Program-made: the position numbers and the translations under genes
In this document: positions 53,336 through 62,891 of the stretch, one piece after another
Layout: each line of letters starts with the position of its first letter
Numbering within the stretch: position 1 is the first letter of the stretch
NCBI RefSeq assembly: GCF_013408425.1
Contig: NZ_JACBYV010000001.1
Coordinates: forward strand, 3,100,001-3,164,000
From: Pseudomonas flavescens
GTDB taxonomy: Bacteria; Pseudomonadota; Gammaproteobacteria; Pseudomonadales; Pseudomonadaceae
Length of the DNA stretch: 64,000 nt
Direction of reading: 5' to 3'
Notes under the pieces: generated by a model
What the model saw: only the letters and a program-made list of their open reading frames with translations
What the model was told of the DNA's origin: nothing
Database searches by the model: none

Positions 53336-53656
53336 GGCGATCGCTCCAGGCAGGAGCCCAAGACGGGCTCGAATGCCTAGAGGTATCCAACGCAGCGGTG
53401 AAAACTTTAGATCGACGGTGTGAGTTGTGTGCGATCAACGCACAGCCGTTGCAAGCGCATGCGCATCGAACTGCAGATGAGCATGGCGTTCCGGAGCAGC
53501 CCCATTGCCTAAAGAATCACACGAAGCAGCCGTTAATCAGGCACAAGGCTATCGATGCCAACGCTCGCCCAGCGATGGGGTGAGCATCTTGCCCAGGCGC
53601 CATCACCGACACGTCGCGCCAGGACTTAGGGATAGAGACGAATAGGGATGGGTGAG
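53336..53656. other. Intergenic, divergent promoter region
   Basis: About 320 bases between the chemoreceptor start and the gene at 53657. I see no coding frame of interest; promoters for both flanking genes are expected here. Confidence 0.4.
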
Positions 53657-54487
53657 ATGAGTGACATGCCGGCACTGAGCGCCTACAGAGCCATTGCTCC
53701 ACGAACCAACCAAGCCTGGCGGGTATCTGCCGAACCTGCGGAGAAATCTGGCGGTGCGAGTGCTGGCGGCAGCAACGCCGCTGCGCTGGCGCAGGGTAAT
53801 AGCGTGCAGCTCAGCGAGGAGTCGCTGCGCAAATACCACGATTACGCAGCGGCAGTGAGGGCTGGCAGCGTCAGCCACAGCGTGGCGCTTTCCGTGGCCG
53901 GCAGGATTCACAACCCAAGCGGGCTCAGCGCAGAAGAGAGCGAAGCCTTTCTCGCCAACCTGCCCATCGACCGGCTGGGCCTCGTGGAGCGTCAGCAGCA
54001 GGAAATGAACGCCGCGAATGCCGTGCTTGGCGCCACATCTCGACAGATCGAGCAGACCTATACCGACCTCCTCGAAGCTATCCACGCAGAGCGACCGGAC
54101 CTGCAGGACGCATCCTTCGGTTTCAGCGTAGAAGCCGGTGGGCGGCTCACGCTCACCAACATCGAGGGGCTCGATAGCGATCAGGCTGCCTGGCTGGACC
54201 ACGCACTGAATGCATCTGCGGATCTGGTGAAGCAGGCCGGTGAGCTGGCCGATGCGCAGATCGCGCTCTTCAAGGTCGAGAACTTCAGCCTTGGCATCGA
54301 TTTCGATCGCGACAACTATGCGCGGACCATCGATATCGGTGCCGAGCTGCTGGCACGAGCCGGGGCTCGCGATGCTTCCCGTTCCGACTCCGCGAGCGGT
54401 GCGCACCAGAGGAACTGGGACAATAACTGGAGACAGCAGTTATGGACCCACGGCGAGAGGAGCCTGCTCAAGGTCGAGGTTGGCTGA
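53657..54487 (+). CDS. Hypothetical protein
   Basis: A 276-residue protein I do not recognise. The start at 53657 has AGGG at a suitable distance; an ATG at 53648 is too close to it. The first 50 residues are Ala/Gly/Ser-rich and probably disordered (EKSGGASAGGSNAAALAQGN). The middle is predicted helical (VQLSEESLRKYHDYAAAVRA, LVERQQQEMNAANAVLGATS), followed by a strand-rich segment (GFSVEAGGRLTLTNIEGLDS). There is no signal peptide or membrane segment. It is flanked by a chemoreceptor and the phosphonate cluster, neither of which suggests a role. Confidence 0.7.
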   Translation: MSDMPALSAYRAIAPRTNQAWRVSAEPAEKSGGASAGGSNAAALAQGNSVQLSEESLRKYHDYAAAVRAGSVSHSVALSVAGRIHNPSGLSAEESEAFLANLPIDRLGLVERQQQEMNAANAVLGATSRQIEQTYTDLLEAIHAERPDLQDASFGFSVEAGGRLTLTNIEGLDSDQAAWLDHALNASADLVKQAGELADAQIALFKVENFSLGIDFDRDNYARTIDIGAELLARAGARDASRSDSASGAHQRNWDNNWRQQLWTHGERSLLKVEVG

Positions 54488-54647
54488 GGTCGATGCTGTG
54501 CGTCACGCACTCATGTTCCAGGTGATTCACTCAGTACCGCACCTTTCGCCCGGCCCGGAGCAGGGTTCGCGCCCGTAGTATCAGGCCCGAGCCGGAAGAT
54601 CAGCTCGGGACCTGGAACACGCTGCCGGACCACTCCTGGCTCAGCTG

Positions 54648-55805
54648 TTACACCGCGTGCGCCTCGGGCCACTCGCTCTCGCCAAGCAGCGCGGCAACGG
54701 TTCGCTCGCCCAGGCCGAGGCCCACGCTCATGCCCAGCCCGGTATGCATGAGCACGGCAGTCACCCCATCGGCAGCAGGCAATACGCTGAATGGGCCTGG
54801 ACCGCGCGTGCCATATACGCCCTGCCAGCGCTCGAGCACGTGCAGGCGTCCGCCGAGGGTGTGCTCAGCCAGCCCGATGAGCAGATCATCCACTCCCTCC
54901 TCGTTGAACGGCGCGGCATCGCTACCGTAGTCATGGGAATCACCGATGATCAATTCACCGTAGGGCGTGGGGCTGATCAGCAGGTGAATACCGCGCTCTT
55001 CCAATATCGGGTAATCGCGACGTATCTCCGTACGAATCGCTTCGGCCTCGGGCAGGTCACTGAATGCGCCGTAATGCACGCAGCTCAGGCCCGTGAGCAC
55101 GGCGTGCTGCAGGTCCAGCGGCTGCGCCAACCGAGCCCGCAGCATCTGCAGGCGACACACCGAAGGCTGCAACCTGGCCATCGGCTCGGCCAGCAGGGTC
55201 TGATAGTCGTGGCCGGAGCAGACGACGATGTGCCGCGCCGAAAAGCGCCCCGTGGTCGTCAGGGCACTGCCAGGCTCGACGTCCCGCACCAGCGTCGAGA
55301 AGTGGAATTCAACGCCCTGGCCGGCCAGGTAATCGATGATCTGTGGCAGCGCTTCCCGGGAGAAAAGTTGCTGGTCGTCCAGGCCATGCAGGGCTGCGCG
55401 GTGATGAGCGAAGCGGCCGTCATAAAGACTGTCGAGGGCTGCTCCGCGCAGTAGTTCGGTGCGGTAGCCAAACTCTTGGGCACGACCGGCGCAGAATGCC
55501 TCCAGCATGGCCTCTTCGGCTTCGGTGCGGGCCAGCACCAAGGAACCCTGTTTCTTCATCGACAGCCCGGCGGCCGCGCCCAAGTGCGCCCAAAGGCCGT
55601 GGGACTGGCGCGCCAGGTCGAGCATCGGGCCGGGCGCCTGGCCGGTCACCAGGGCCTGACCGAAATTGCGAATGGATGCACCCAGAGGCGTATGGCTGCG
55701 TTCGAATACGCGAACCTTGAGGCCGCGGCGCACACCCGCCCAGGCATGCGCAAGGCCCAGGATGCCGGCACCTACGATCAGCAGGTCACAGTCGTGCTGA
55801 CTCAT
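54648..55805 (-). CDS. FAD-dependent oxidoreductase of the aminoethylphosphonate cluster (TIGR03364 type)
   Basis: A 385-residue flavoenzyme of the DAO family. The FAD motif is DLLIVGAGILGLAHAWAGVR at the N-terminus, followed by VRVFERSHTPLGASIRNFGQ, a motif typical of the phosphonate-associated subgroup. The C-terminal HTGLGMSVGLGLGERTVAAL completes the cofactor site. Members of this group (PbfD) oxidise AEP or its N-methyl derivative to phosphonoacetaldehyde. As no PhnW transaminase is present, this enzyme probably supplies the PhnX substrate. It is last in the operon. Confidence 0.85.
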   Translation of the reverse strand: MSQHDCDLLIVGAGILGLAHAWAGVRRGLKVRVFERSHTPLGASIRNFGQALVTGQAPGPMLDLARQSHGLWAHLGAAAGLSMKKQGSLVLARTEAEEAMLEAFCAGRAQEFGYRTELLRGAALDSLYDGRFAHHRAALHGLDDQQLFSREALPQIIDYLAGQGVEFHFSTLVRDVEPGSALTTTGRFSARHIVVCSGHDYQTLLAEPMARLQPSVCRLQMLRARLAQPLDLQHAVLTGLSCVHYGAFSDLPEAEAIRTEIRRDYPILEERGIHLLISPTPYGELIIGDSHDYGSDAAPFNEEGVDDLLIGLAEHTLGGRLHVLERWQGVYGTRGPGPFSVLPAADGVTAVLMHTGLGMSVGLGLGERTVAALLGESEWPEAHAV

Positions 55806-55874
55806 GGAAAACTCCTCGAGAGGGGAAGTGGCCGCCAGAGCGGCCAGCAGATTGCAAGTAAAAGCCCGTGCGGC

Positions 55875-56894
55875 TTACTGACTGACCGGCTCGGACTTGC
55901 CGTCATAGCGCTTGCGCCATTCGGCGAGAATCCGCTCGCGGTTCTCCGAGGCCCAGTTGAAATCGTTGTTGATCAGGCGTTGCTCGTAGTCGGCCGGCAG
56001 TTCCTGAAACCGCTCGGCGATGGCCGGCTGAGCCAGTACGGCGAAGTTGGCCTTGTACAGTTCCATGGCCTCCCGGCTGGCAGCGAAGTCGGCAAGCTTC
56101 CTGGCTGCATCCAAGTGCTGAGTGCCCTTGATGATCGCGCTCGCCTCGATCTCCCAACCCAGGCCCTCCTTGGGCAGCACGATGGCCAGCGGCGCACCCT
56201 TGCGCTTGAGCTGAACGGCCGGGTACTCGAAGGAGATGCCGATGGGAAACTCGCCGGCGGCGGCCTGCTTGCAGGGTTTTGAACCGGAATGGGTGTACTG
56301 GCCGATGTTCTGGTGCAGCTTGTCCATGTAGGCCCAGCCGCCGTCTTCGCCGAAGATCTGCAGCCAGGCGCTGACGTCCAGGTAGCCGGTGCCGGAAGAC
56401 GCCGGGTTGGGCATGACGATCTTGCCCTTGTAGACCGGATCGGTCAGGTCTTCCCACTTGGTCGGCTTCGGCAAGCCCTGTTTTTCGGCCTCGATGGTGT
56501 TGAAGCAGATGCTCGCGGCCCACACGTCCATGCCCACCCAGGACGGCGGATTGTCGCTGTCGCGGTAGTTGGCGCCGATCTTGTCCAGGCTGGCCGGTGC
56601 GTAAGCTTCGAGCATGCCCTGCTGCTTGAGGATAGCCAGGCTGGAACCCGCCAGGCCCCAGACGGCATCGGCCTGTGGGCGATCCTTCTCGGCCAGCAGT
56701 TTGGCAGTGACGATCCCGGTGGAATCGCGTACCCATTTGATGCGGATATCGGGGTGCTGCTTCTCGAATGCCTGCTGATAAGGCTTGAGCTGTTCGACTT
56801 CCAGAGCGCTGTAGACAGTCAGTTCGGTGGCGGCCTGGGCATGCAGGGCGCCAGCGGCGAGCAGGCCAGTGGCAAGGGCGATGCGCTTGAACAT
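55875..56894 (-). CDS. 2-aminoethylphosphonate ABC transporter substrate-binding protein
   Basis: A 339-residue exported binding protein with a signal peptide (ALATGLLAAGALHAQA). It has the Fe3+-binding-protein-like fold (TELTVYSALEVEQLKPYQQA, VRDSTGIVTAKLLAEKDRPQ, PNPASSGTGYLDVSAWLQIF). The AEP-associated subgroup (PhnS2 type) has this length and the same motifs. It is 50 bases downstream of phnX and 70 bases upstream of the FAD oxidoreductase gene. It delivers AEP to the permease at 57790. Confidence 0.87.
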   Translation of the reverse strand: MFKRIALATGLLAAGALHAQAATELTVYSALEVEQLKPYQQAFEKQHPDIRIKWVRDSTGIVTAKLLAEKDRPQADAVWGLAGSSLAILKQQGMLEAYAPASLDKIGANYRDSDNPPSWVGMDVWAASICFNTIEAEKQGLPKPTKWEDLTDPVYKGKIVMPNPASSGTGYLDVSAWLQIFGEDGGWAYMDKLHQNIGQYTHSGSKPCKQAAAGEFPIGISFEYPAVQLKRKGAPLAIVLPKEGLGWEIEASAIIKGTQHLDAARKLADFAASREAMELYKANFAVLAQPAIAERFQELPADYEQRLINNDFNWASENRERILAEWRKRYDGKSEPVSQ

Positions 56895-56944
56895 GGTGTG
56901 GATCCTGTGTGCGAGGGATGGGCGTACGAATGGGGAAGACGGAC

Positions 56945-57772
56945 TCAGCAGCCTTGCGGGCTTTCGCCGCGAGCCAGACGCGCGTTGATGGCATCGATGA
57001 CCGGCGGCAGATCGGCCAGGGTGTCGATCAGGTAATGGGGTTGGCTAGCGGCGAACAACGCATCGATACGCTGACGCTCGGTCTCCAGGCGCTCGCCGGG
57101 CAGCGCCTGGTATTGCTCCCAGGTCAGGCCCAGAAAGTTGCCTGAAAAGCGCAGTGCCACCGTCCACATGCCGGCCCCACGGCCCTCGATAATGCCGGGC
57201 TCGGTGTCATCGACCTTGACGCAGGCGGCCACGTCGTCGAGCCCCAGAGCGATCACGTTGGCCAGTGCCTGAGCAGGGCTCGGGCGGCCCTTAGGCACTT
57301 CATCGGTAGCCACGACATGGTCCGGGCAATAACCAGAGGCCGCTGCCAGTTCGACGACCTGCTGCATGACGACCTTCGGGTAGCCTGAACAGCTGCCGAT
57401 CTTCAGGCCCCGTCCACGCAGGGTCGCCACAGCGTCCAGAGCACCGGGAATCGGCGCGGAATGCTCACCGACCTTGGCGATCTGCAGAGGCATGAATCGC
57501 TCGTAGATGGCGGTCACGTCGGCATCGCTCGGCAGGCGCCCGAAACGCGTCTGGAAGCGCTCAGCCACAGCGGGCTGGTCGCACAGGGTACGGATGTGAT
57601 CCCACTTGCCCATGCCCATGGGGCCGCGAGCTTCAGCGAGGCTGATCTGTACGTCGAACTCGGCGAACGCCTCGACGAAGATGCGGGTAGGGGCGAAGGA
57701 GCCGAAATCGACCACGGTACCCGCCCAGTCGAGGATAACGGCCTGCAGATGATCGGGGTGCTGGTAGCGCAT
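56945..57772 (-). CDS. phnX: Phosphonoacetaldehyde hydrolase (phosphonatase)
   Basis: A 275-residue HAD-superfamily enzyme that splits phosphonoacetaldehyde into acetaldehyde and phosphate. The start at 57772 ([20 protein letters not shown]) has GGAG upstream. The nucleophile Asp is in [12 protein letters not shown], the Schiff-base Lys in [12 protein letters not shown] near 60, then SGYPKVVM and the Mg-binding Asp pair in [10 protein letters not shown]. The length is normal. The open frame extends upstream through the permease gene without biological meaning. It is 17 bases downstream of the permease gene. Confidence 0.93.
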   Translation of the reverse strand: MRYQHPDHLQAVILDWAGTVVDFGSFAPTRIFVEAFAEFDVQISLAEARGPMGMGKWDHIRTLCDQPAVAERFQTRFGRLPSDADVTAIYERFMPLQIAKVGEHSAPIPGALDAVATLRGRGLKIGSCSGYPKVVMQQVVELAAASGYCPDHVVATDEVPKGRPSPAQALANVIALGLDDVAACVKVDDTEPGIIEGRGAGMWTVALRFSGNFLGLTWEQYQALPGERLETERQRIDALFAASQPHYLIDTLADLPPVIDAINARLARGESPQGC

Positions 57773-57789
57773 ATGGATGCTCCGGGAGA

Positions 57790-59499
57790 TCAAAGGCCAG
57801 GCGCAGCACGCCAGGCCTGGGAGCTTCGCAGCAAGCCGCGCGAAGCCCAGGCCAGCAGGAGCGATACGCTGGCGGAGGTGAGAAGAATGAGGGTCGACAT
57901 GGCGGCGGCACCGCCGACGTTGCCGGCATCGTCCATGTTCAGCACGGCGACGGACGCCACCACGCTGTCCGGGCTGTAGAGGAAGATCACCGCCGAGACG
58001 GTGGTCATCGCTGAAACGAACAGATAGCGGACGATATCCAGCAGCGCCGGCAGGCAGATCGGCACCGTAACCCGCAGGAAGTGGCGCAGCAGCGGCACCT
58101 TCAACGACAGCGCTGCGGACTCGAACTCGCCGTCGAGCTGGCGCAGCGCGGCGGCTGCGCTCATCTGCGCAGTGGTCAAAAAGTGCGCCACGGTGCACAC
58201 CACCAGCAGCGCCAGGCTGCCATAAAGCCCATGCAGCGGATTGGCCGGCAGGTTGAAGAAAAAGACGTAGCCCAACCCGAGCACCAATCCGGGCACGGCC
58301 ATAGGGATGAAGCACAGCAGGCGCAGCACCTGGGTCAGCGGGTTTTGCCGAGTCTTTTCCAGCAAGTAGCTGCCAGTGAAGATCAGCACACTGCCGAACA
58401 ATGCCGTGGCAGTCGCCAGCAACAGGCTGTTGCGATAGGCCAGCCAGCCACCGGGCAGATCCGAGAACGCGTAGTTGTGCAGCGACAGCGACAGGTCGTA
58501 GGGCCAGAATTTGACCAGCGACGAGTACACCGCCATGCCGAACACGCCGAGCAGAACCGTACACACCAGTAACACCAGCAGCAGAAAGGCGCTGTCGCGA
58601 CCCGACCGGGGCTGGGGGTGATAAACCTGGGCACGACCGCCCATGGCATCGCGCTGACGGCGGCGCAACCAGAAGTCGACGGCGAAGCTGAACAGTGCCG
58701 GCAGCAGCAGGAACAGCCCGATCAGAGCACCACGGCCAAACTGCTGCTGGCCGAGCACCGCCTTGTAGGCTTCCAGCGCCAGCACCTGATAGTCGCCACC
58801 GACCACCACCGGCACGCCGAAGTCGGTGATGCACAGGGTGAACACCAGGCAGCCAGCGGCGAAGACCCCTTGCCGGCTACCTGGCCAGGTGATGCTGCGA
58901 AAAGCGCGCCAGGGCGAGGCGCCCATGCTCGAAGCGGCGTCGAACAGGCGGGCGTCAGCCAGCGCCAAAGCGCTGAGCAACACCATCAGGGCATGGGGAA
59001 AAGTGTAGATGGCCTGGCCCAGCACGATGCCCCAGAAGCCGTAGATGCTGTCAGGTATCCAGTCACGCAGCATGCCCTGATTGCCGAACAGGTAGATCAA
59101 AGCGATACCCGGCAACATCGAGGGCGCCAGCAGAGGCAGCAGCGATATGCCGCGCCATAGTCCCTTGCCCGGCAGGCAGGTGCGTAGCAGACCGTAAGCG
59201 AAGCCATAGGCCAGTGGCAGCACGATCATCACCACAGCCAGGGCACTGGTCAGGCTGTTGCCGAGCAGCCAGCGAAAATTGGCACTGCAGAATAGCTCTC
59301 CAGCAGCCGCCAGGCCGCCGCCCTGCCCCGGATCGCCTGCCAGCCCACGCCAGAGCATGGCAAGCAAGGGCAGGAGCACGGCCAGCACCAGAAGCACCAG
59401 CAACAGCCATTGCCCGCCCAATACGAACAGCCGGTCGGCGGTATCCGTCGAGCGCTGCGATAGTTTCGCTACACGCTGCGCCGTCACGACCTGTTCCAT
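57790..59499 (-). CDS. 2-aminoethylphosphonate ABC transporter permease (fused double unit)
   Basis: A 569-residue permease with two BPD_transp_1 halves in one chain, giving about 12 membrane segments, like FbpB/SfuB. EAA-type loops occur in both halves ([20 protein letters not shown] and [20 protein letters not shown]). It starts within the stop codon of the ATPase gene (TGATG overlap), so the two are translationally coupled. It is the PhnU2-type permease of AEP uptake clusters. Confidence 0.88.
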   Translation of the reverse strand: MEQVVTAQRVAKLSQRSTDTADRLFVLGGQWLLLVLLVLAVLLPLLAMLWRGLAGDPGQGGGLAAAGELFCSANFRWLLGNSLTSALAVVMIVLPLAYGFAYGLLRTCLPGKGLWRGISLLPLLAPSMLPGIALIYLFGNQGMLRDWIPDSIYGFWGIVLGQAIYTFPHALMVLLSALALADARLFDAASSMGASPWRAFRSITWPGSRQGVFAAGCLVFTLCITDFGVPVVVGGDYQVLALEAYKAVLGQQQFGRGALIGLFLLLPALFSFAVDFWLRRRQRDAMGGRAQVYHPQPRSGRDSAFLLLVLLVCTVLLGVFGMAVYSSLVKFWPYDLSLSLHNYAFSDLPGGWLAYRNSLLLATATALFGSVLIFTGSYLLEKTRQNPLTQVLRLLCFIPMAVPGLVLGLGYVFFFNLPANPLHGLYGSLALLVVCTVAHFLTTAQMSAAAALRQLDGEFESAALSLKVPLLRHFLRVTVPICLPALLDIVRYLFVSAMTTVSAVIFLYSPDSVVASVAVLNMDDAGNVGGAAAMSTLILLTSASVSLLLAWASRGLLRSSQAWRAAPGL

Positions 59500-60539
59500 C
59501 AGGCGAACACCTGCAGGCTGCGCGGCGGCAAGGCCACGCGAATCTGCTTGCCGTGCAAATTAGGCAGCGCTTCGGGAGCCATTTCGGCCAATAGTGCATG
59601 GCCCGGCAGATCGTCCAGTTCGAAGCTCAGGCGGCAGCGATTGCCGAGGAAGGTGAGCTCGCGCATATGCGCCGGGAACAGGTTGTCCTGCTCGAGCTCA
59701 GGGTTGATCAGGATCGCTTCGGGTCGGCAGAACAGGCGCCCGCCCGCTCCCTGCCCGGTGTCTGCCAGACGTATGCTCAGTTGGCCGACACGGGCATGAC
59801 CACCATCTCGCTCGAATGGTAACCAGTTGCCCTGGCCGACGAATTCGGCAACGAAAGGCGTTGCCGGTGCGTTGTAGATGGTTTTTGGGGTGGCGTACTG
59901 CTCGATCCGCCCCTGATTCATCACCGCGATGCGGTCGGCCATCAACATGGCCTCTTCCTGATTGTGAGTGACCATCAGGGTGGTGATGCCAAGCTGGCGC
60001 TGCAGGCTGCGCAGCTCGCCGCACAGGTGCTCGCGTACCTGGGCATCGAGGGCCGACATCGGCTCGTCGAGCAACAACAGCGAAGGGCTCGGCGCCAGGG
60101 CGCGGGCCAATGCAACACGCTGTTGCTGGCCGCCGGAGAGCTGTGCCGGGTACTTGTGCCCGCTGCCGCTCAGGCTGACCAGTTCGAGCATCTCTTCGAC
60201 GCGCCTGCGGACCTCATCTCGCCCACGGCCGGACAGGCCATAGGCGATGTTCTGGGTGACCGTCAGGTTGGGAAACAGCGCATAGGACTGGAACAGGATG
60301 CCGTAGTCACGTGCCTGGGGCGGCAGCGCTGAAACGTCTCGCCCGGCGAAGTGCAGGCTGCCCTGCTCCTGACGCTCCAGGCCGGCGATGCAACGCAGCA
60401 GCGTGGTCTTGCCGCAGCCGGACGGCCCGAGCAGGCAGACCAGCTCGCCGGCGTTGACGTCCAGCGATACGCCATCCAGCGCCTTGAAGGTGCCGAAGCC
60501 TTTATGAATGTCGCGCAGTTGCAGGTCGACGGTAGCCAT
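59499..60539 (-). CDS. 2-aminoethylphosphonate ABC transporter ATPase
   Basis: A 346-residue ATPase, start at 60539 (MATVDLQLRDIHKGFGTFKA); an upstream ATG at 60614 is not supported. Walker A is GPSGCGKTT, the signature LSGGQQQRVALARAL and Walker B LLLLDEPMSALDA. The C-terminal TOBE-like domain is present (FCRPEAILINPELEQDNLFP). It belongs to the Fe3+/spermidine/phosphonate (PhnT2) group. It is the first structural gene of the five-gene operon (ATPase, permease, PhnX, binding protein, FAD oxidoreductase). Confidence 0.9.
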   Translation of the reverse strand: MATVDLQLRDIHKGFGTFKALDGVSLDVNAGELVCLLGPSGCGKTTLLRCIAGLERQEQGSLHFAGRDVSALPPQARDYGILFQSYALFPNLTVTQNIAYGLSGRGRDEVRRRVEEMLELVSLSGSGHKYPAQLSGGQQQRVALARALAPSPSLLLLDEPMSALDAQVREHLCGELRSLQRQLGITTLMVTHNQEEAMLMADRIAVMNQGRIEQYATPKTIYNAPATPFVAEFVGQGNWLPFERDGGHARVGQLSIRLADTGQGAGGRLFCRPEAILINPELEQDNLFPAHMRELTFLGNRCRLSFELDDLPGHALLAEMAPEALPNLHGKQIRVALPPRSLQVFA

Positions 60540-60661
60540 GCCAGGAACCTCGTTTGGAATCGAACGAGTGTCATCTTGGGGTCGGCATGCGAAGGCTTTG
60601 TGGCAGTAGGGCAAAAGCCGCCGATAGTGCTATCAGCGTTTTTATGAAGACAAGGTCCTGA

Positions 60662-61525
60662 TCAGGCGTCGGTGGATTCCCGGGCGATGGCCAGGAAGGC
60701 CGCCGGCAGACGCGCCTGGCGGCGTTCGCGCAGGCAGTAGAGGTATTCCGGGATCAGCGGCGCACCATCCAGGGCGATGACGCGCAGTTCCTGATTGTCC
60801 GGCACCTCGTGGCGGGCGATGACACTGATGCCGATATTGCGCAGCACTGCCTCGCGAATCGACTCGCGGCTGCCGATTTCCAGTAACGGCCCCAAGGCGA
60901 CACCGGCCTCACGCAGCATCTGCTCGGTGAGCTGGCGCGTGGTCGAACCCACTTCGCGCATCAACAGACAGTGCCCGGCCAGCGCCGAGGGCGGCAAACT
61001 CTTGTGGTTGGCCAGCGCATGGCTGCGGTGCACGGCCAGTACCAGAGGGTCCTCGCCGAGCAGCAAACGGGTGAAGCGCGAATCCTCTTCCAGCTGTGAG
61101 GAGGCGGCCAGATCGACTCGATACTCTTCCAGCGCCTCGATCACTTGCAGTGAATTGCCGATCTCCAGCGTCACCTGGATCTGCGGCAGGCGCTCGCGAA
61201 AGCGCCGGACCAGGTCGAGCACGTAATAGGGAGCGGTCGCGGCGATGCGCAGGCTGCCCTGCACCTGGCCGCAATTGCGCAGGTAGAATTCGATATCGGC
61301 TTCTTGCTGCAGCAGTGCCTGCACCATCGGCAGCAGGCGCGCGCCATCCTCACTCAGGGTGAACCGCCGCCCACCTCGGTAGAACAGTTCGACACCATAC
61401 TGCGCCTCCAGATTGCGAATCTGGGTAGTGACTGTAGGCTGGCTGAGACCGAGTTTCTTCGCCGCATGGGTGATGCTGCCCAGACGGGCGACCATGTGGA
61501 AGGACTTGAGCTCGGCAGATAGCAT
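60662..61525 (-). CDS. LysR-family regulator of aminoethylphosphonate catabolism
   Basis: A 287-residue LysR protein. The HTH has FHMVARLGSITHAAKKLGLS and PTVTTQIRNLEAQYGVELFY, and the effector domain has SLRIAATAPYYVLDLVRRFR and LMREVGSTTRQLTEQMLREA. It lies upstream of the AEP operon on the same strand with 122 bases between, which should hold the operon promoter. The phosphonate-associated LysR (TIGR03339-like) is the likely identity from context. AEP or phosphonoacetaldehyde may be the inducer. Confidence 0.85.
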   Translation of the reverse strand: MLSAELKSFHMVARLGSITHAAKKLGLSQPTVTTQIRNLEAQYGVELFYRGGRRFTLSEDGARLLPMVQALLQQEADIEFYLRNCGQVQGSLRIAATAPYYVLDLVRRFRERLPQIQVTLEIGNSLQVIEALEEYRVDLAASSQLEEDSRFTRLLLGEDPLVLAVHRSHALANHKSLPPSALAGHCLLMREVGSTTRQLTEQMLREAGVALGPLLEIGSRESIREAVLRNIGISVIARHEVPDNQELRVIALDGAPLIPEYLYCLRERRQARLPAAFLAIARESTDA

Positions 61526-61667
61526 GTCCGATGTGGCGCCTCGGGGCGGAAGCCAATTCAGGCCGCCTGGTTAACGGAACGAGAATGGTACGCCGGCAAA
61601 GCCGCAAAAGGCCATTGCCACATTGCGAGGCGTGAACGCTGCTGAAACGTCAGTCCCCCTGAACACA

Positions 61668-62387
61668 TCAGGGAACCACGAACTCCACCTCGCCTCGCCC
61701 GTTGGCCGCTTCCCAGAGTTGCTCGGCCAGTACATCGGGATCGACCACCGGCATCTCGAAGTCGTCCGGGGCATCGGACTCGCTGCTCTCGACACTCAGG
61801 TGGTAGGCACTGCCCTCGATGACCGCAGAGATGGTCACCATGGCGACGTGGATATTTTCCTGCGCCAGCTCGCCATGCAGGGACATCAGGTAGTTGCGTG
61901 CCGCTGCCTGGGCCGGCGCGGGCCCGGACATGAACGCGATGCCCTGCGCAGCGGAGCCGCCGAAACCGGCGAGCACGGCACCCTCCCCGTGTTGCCTGAA
62001 GTCGGCCAAGACCTCGTTGACCACGGCAACCAGCCCCAGAAAGAGGTAGTCCGTGCGGGTGCGCATCATCTCGACGGTCATTTGCGAAGCGGGCAAAAAC
62101 GCTTCGGTGGATGCCGGGGCGTAGTAGATGGCGTCGATGCGTCCCAGGGTGGATCTGATCGCTTCGATCAGCGGCGCCACCTCGTTCAACTGGCCAAGGT
62201 CGGCAGTGAACGGTAGCGCGGTAATTCCTCTGCCCTGCAGCTCGTCGGCAAGGCTCTCCAGGTTGTTGCGCCGCCGGGCGACAAGCGCAACGGCATAGCC
62301 CTCGCGGCCGAAACGCTGCGCGACGGATGCGCCGAGGCCAGAACCAGCACCGAATATCGCGATGACTTTTTTCACGCGTTGCACCAT
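61668..62387 (-). CDS. Short-chain dehydrogenase-like protein
   Basis: A 239-residue SDR-fold protein, start at 62387. The cofactor motif is IFGAGSGLGASVAQRFG at the N-terminus. The usual Ser-Tyr-Lys triad is not evident: around the expected Tyr the sequence reads MSGPAPAQAAARNYLMSLHG, with no YxxxK. It may therefore be an atypical or non-catalytic SDR. It is divergent from the HxlR regulator over 93 bases containing two inverted repeats, so HxlR control is likely. I see no other partner. Confidence 0.8.
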   Translation of the reverse strand: MVQRVKKVIAIFGAGSGLGASVAQRFGREGYAVALVARRRNNLESLADELQGRGITALPFTADLGQLNEVAPLIEAIRSTLGRIDAIYYAPASTEAFLPASQMTVEMMRTRTDYLFLGLVAVVNEVLADFRQHGEGAVLAGFGGSAAQGIAFMSGPAPAQAAARNYLMSLHGELAQENIHVAMVTISAVIEGSAYHLSVESSESDAPDDFEMPVVDPDVLAEQLWEAANGRGEVEFVVP

Positions 62388-62414
62388 GGTTATCGTTGGT
62401 AACCCTGTATAACC
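62388..62414. promoter_or_regulatory. GGTTA/TAACC inverted repeats upstream of the SDR gene
   Basis: GGTTA (62388-62392) pairs with TAACC at 62400-62404 and again at 62410-62414. With the palindrome at 62458-62473 it marks the SDR/HxlR intergenic region as an operator cluster using a GTTA half-site. Confidence 0.4.
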
Positions 62415-62457
62415 GTCATGCTGTCTGGCCCACAAGACGGGTTTTTCCAGTCACGTT

Positions 62458-62473
62458 GTTACTCCGGAGTAAC
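62458..62473. promoter_or_regulatory. Perfect palindrome, probable HxlR operator
   Basis: GTTACTCCGGAGTAAC is a perfect 16-base palindrome eight bases upstream of the HxlR start and 71 bases from the SDR start. Its position suggests that the HxlR protein binds it to repress itself and the divergent SDR gene. The AG-rich right half could also serve as the HxlR ribosome binding site. Confidence 0.6.
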
Positions 62474-62480
62474 CATCTGC

Positions 62481-62837
62481 ATGAAGTTCTATGGCGACGA
62501 GGCCATTCAGAAGCCCGTGCGAGAGCTGCTCAATCGCGTCGGCGACAGCTGGAGCTCGCTGATACTCTGCGCGCTGGACGAAGGGCCGCTGCGCTTCTCG
62601 GCGCTGGCCAGAGCGATACCGCAGATCTCCCGGCGCATGCTTGCCAAGACCCTGCGCAGCCTCGAACAGGACGGCCTGTTAAGCCGAACGGTTTTTCCCA
62701 CCAAGCCTCCCAGTGTGTCCTATGAACTGACCGCGCTGGGCCAAAGCCTGCTACCCCACCTCGGCGCGCTGGCGCTCTGGGCGCTGGATAATCATGAAAA
62801 GGTGCAGGCCGCGAGGGCGCAGTACTTGCCGGAGTAG
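62481..62837 (+). CDS. HxlR-family transcriptional regulator
   Basis: A 118-residue winged-helix protein, start at 62481 ([20 protein letters not shown]). Family motifs are [40 protein letters not shown] and [20 protein letters not shown], then [14 protein letters not shown]. Members often sense quinones or aldehydes through an N-terminal Cys; here the only Cys is in LILCALDEG. It is divergent from the SDR gene, with a perfect palindrome just upstream. Confidence 0.9.
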   Translation: MKFYGDEAIQKPVRELLNRVGDSWSSLILCALDEGPLRFSALARAIPQISRRMLAKTLRSLEQDGLLSRTVFPTKPPSVSYELTALGQSLLPHLGALALWALDNHEKVQAARAQYLPE

Positions 62838-62891
62838 GCGCACGACAAACAACCGACTGGGCCGGCACGAACCATCCACAGAGGACATCCG

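Noticed and set aside
55903..56994. 363-codon minus-strand ORF overlapping the AEP binding protein
   Set aside because: It is a shifted frame of the binding-protein gene, rich in Arg, Gln and Gly, with no fold or motif.
56945..58834. 629-codon minus-strand ORF as a permease-PhnX fusion
   Set aside because: The N-terminal half is an out-of-frame reading of the permease gene; PhnX starts at 57772 with its own ribosome binding site and normal length.
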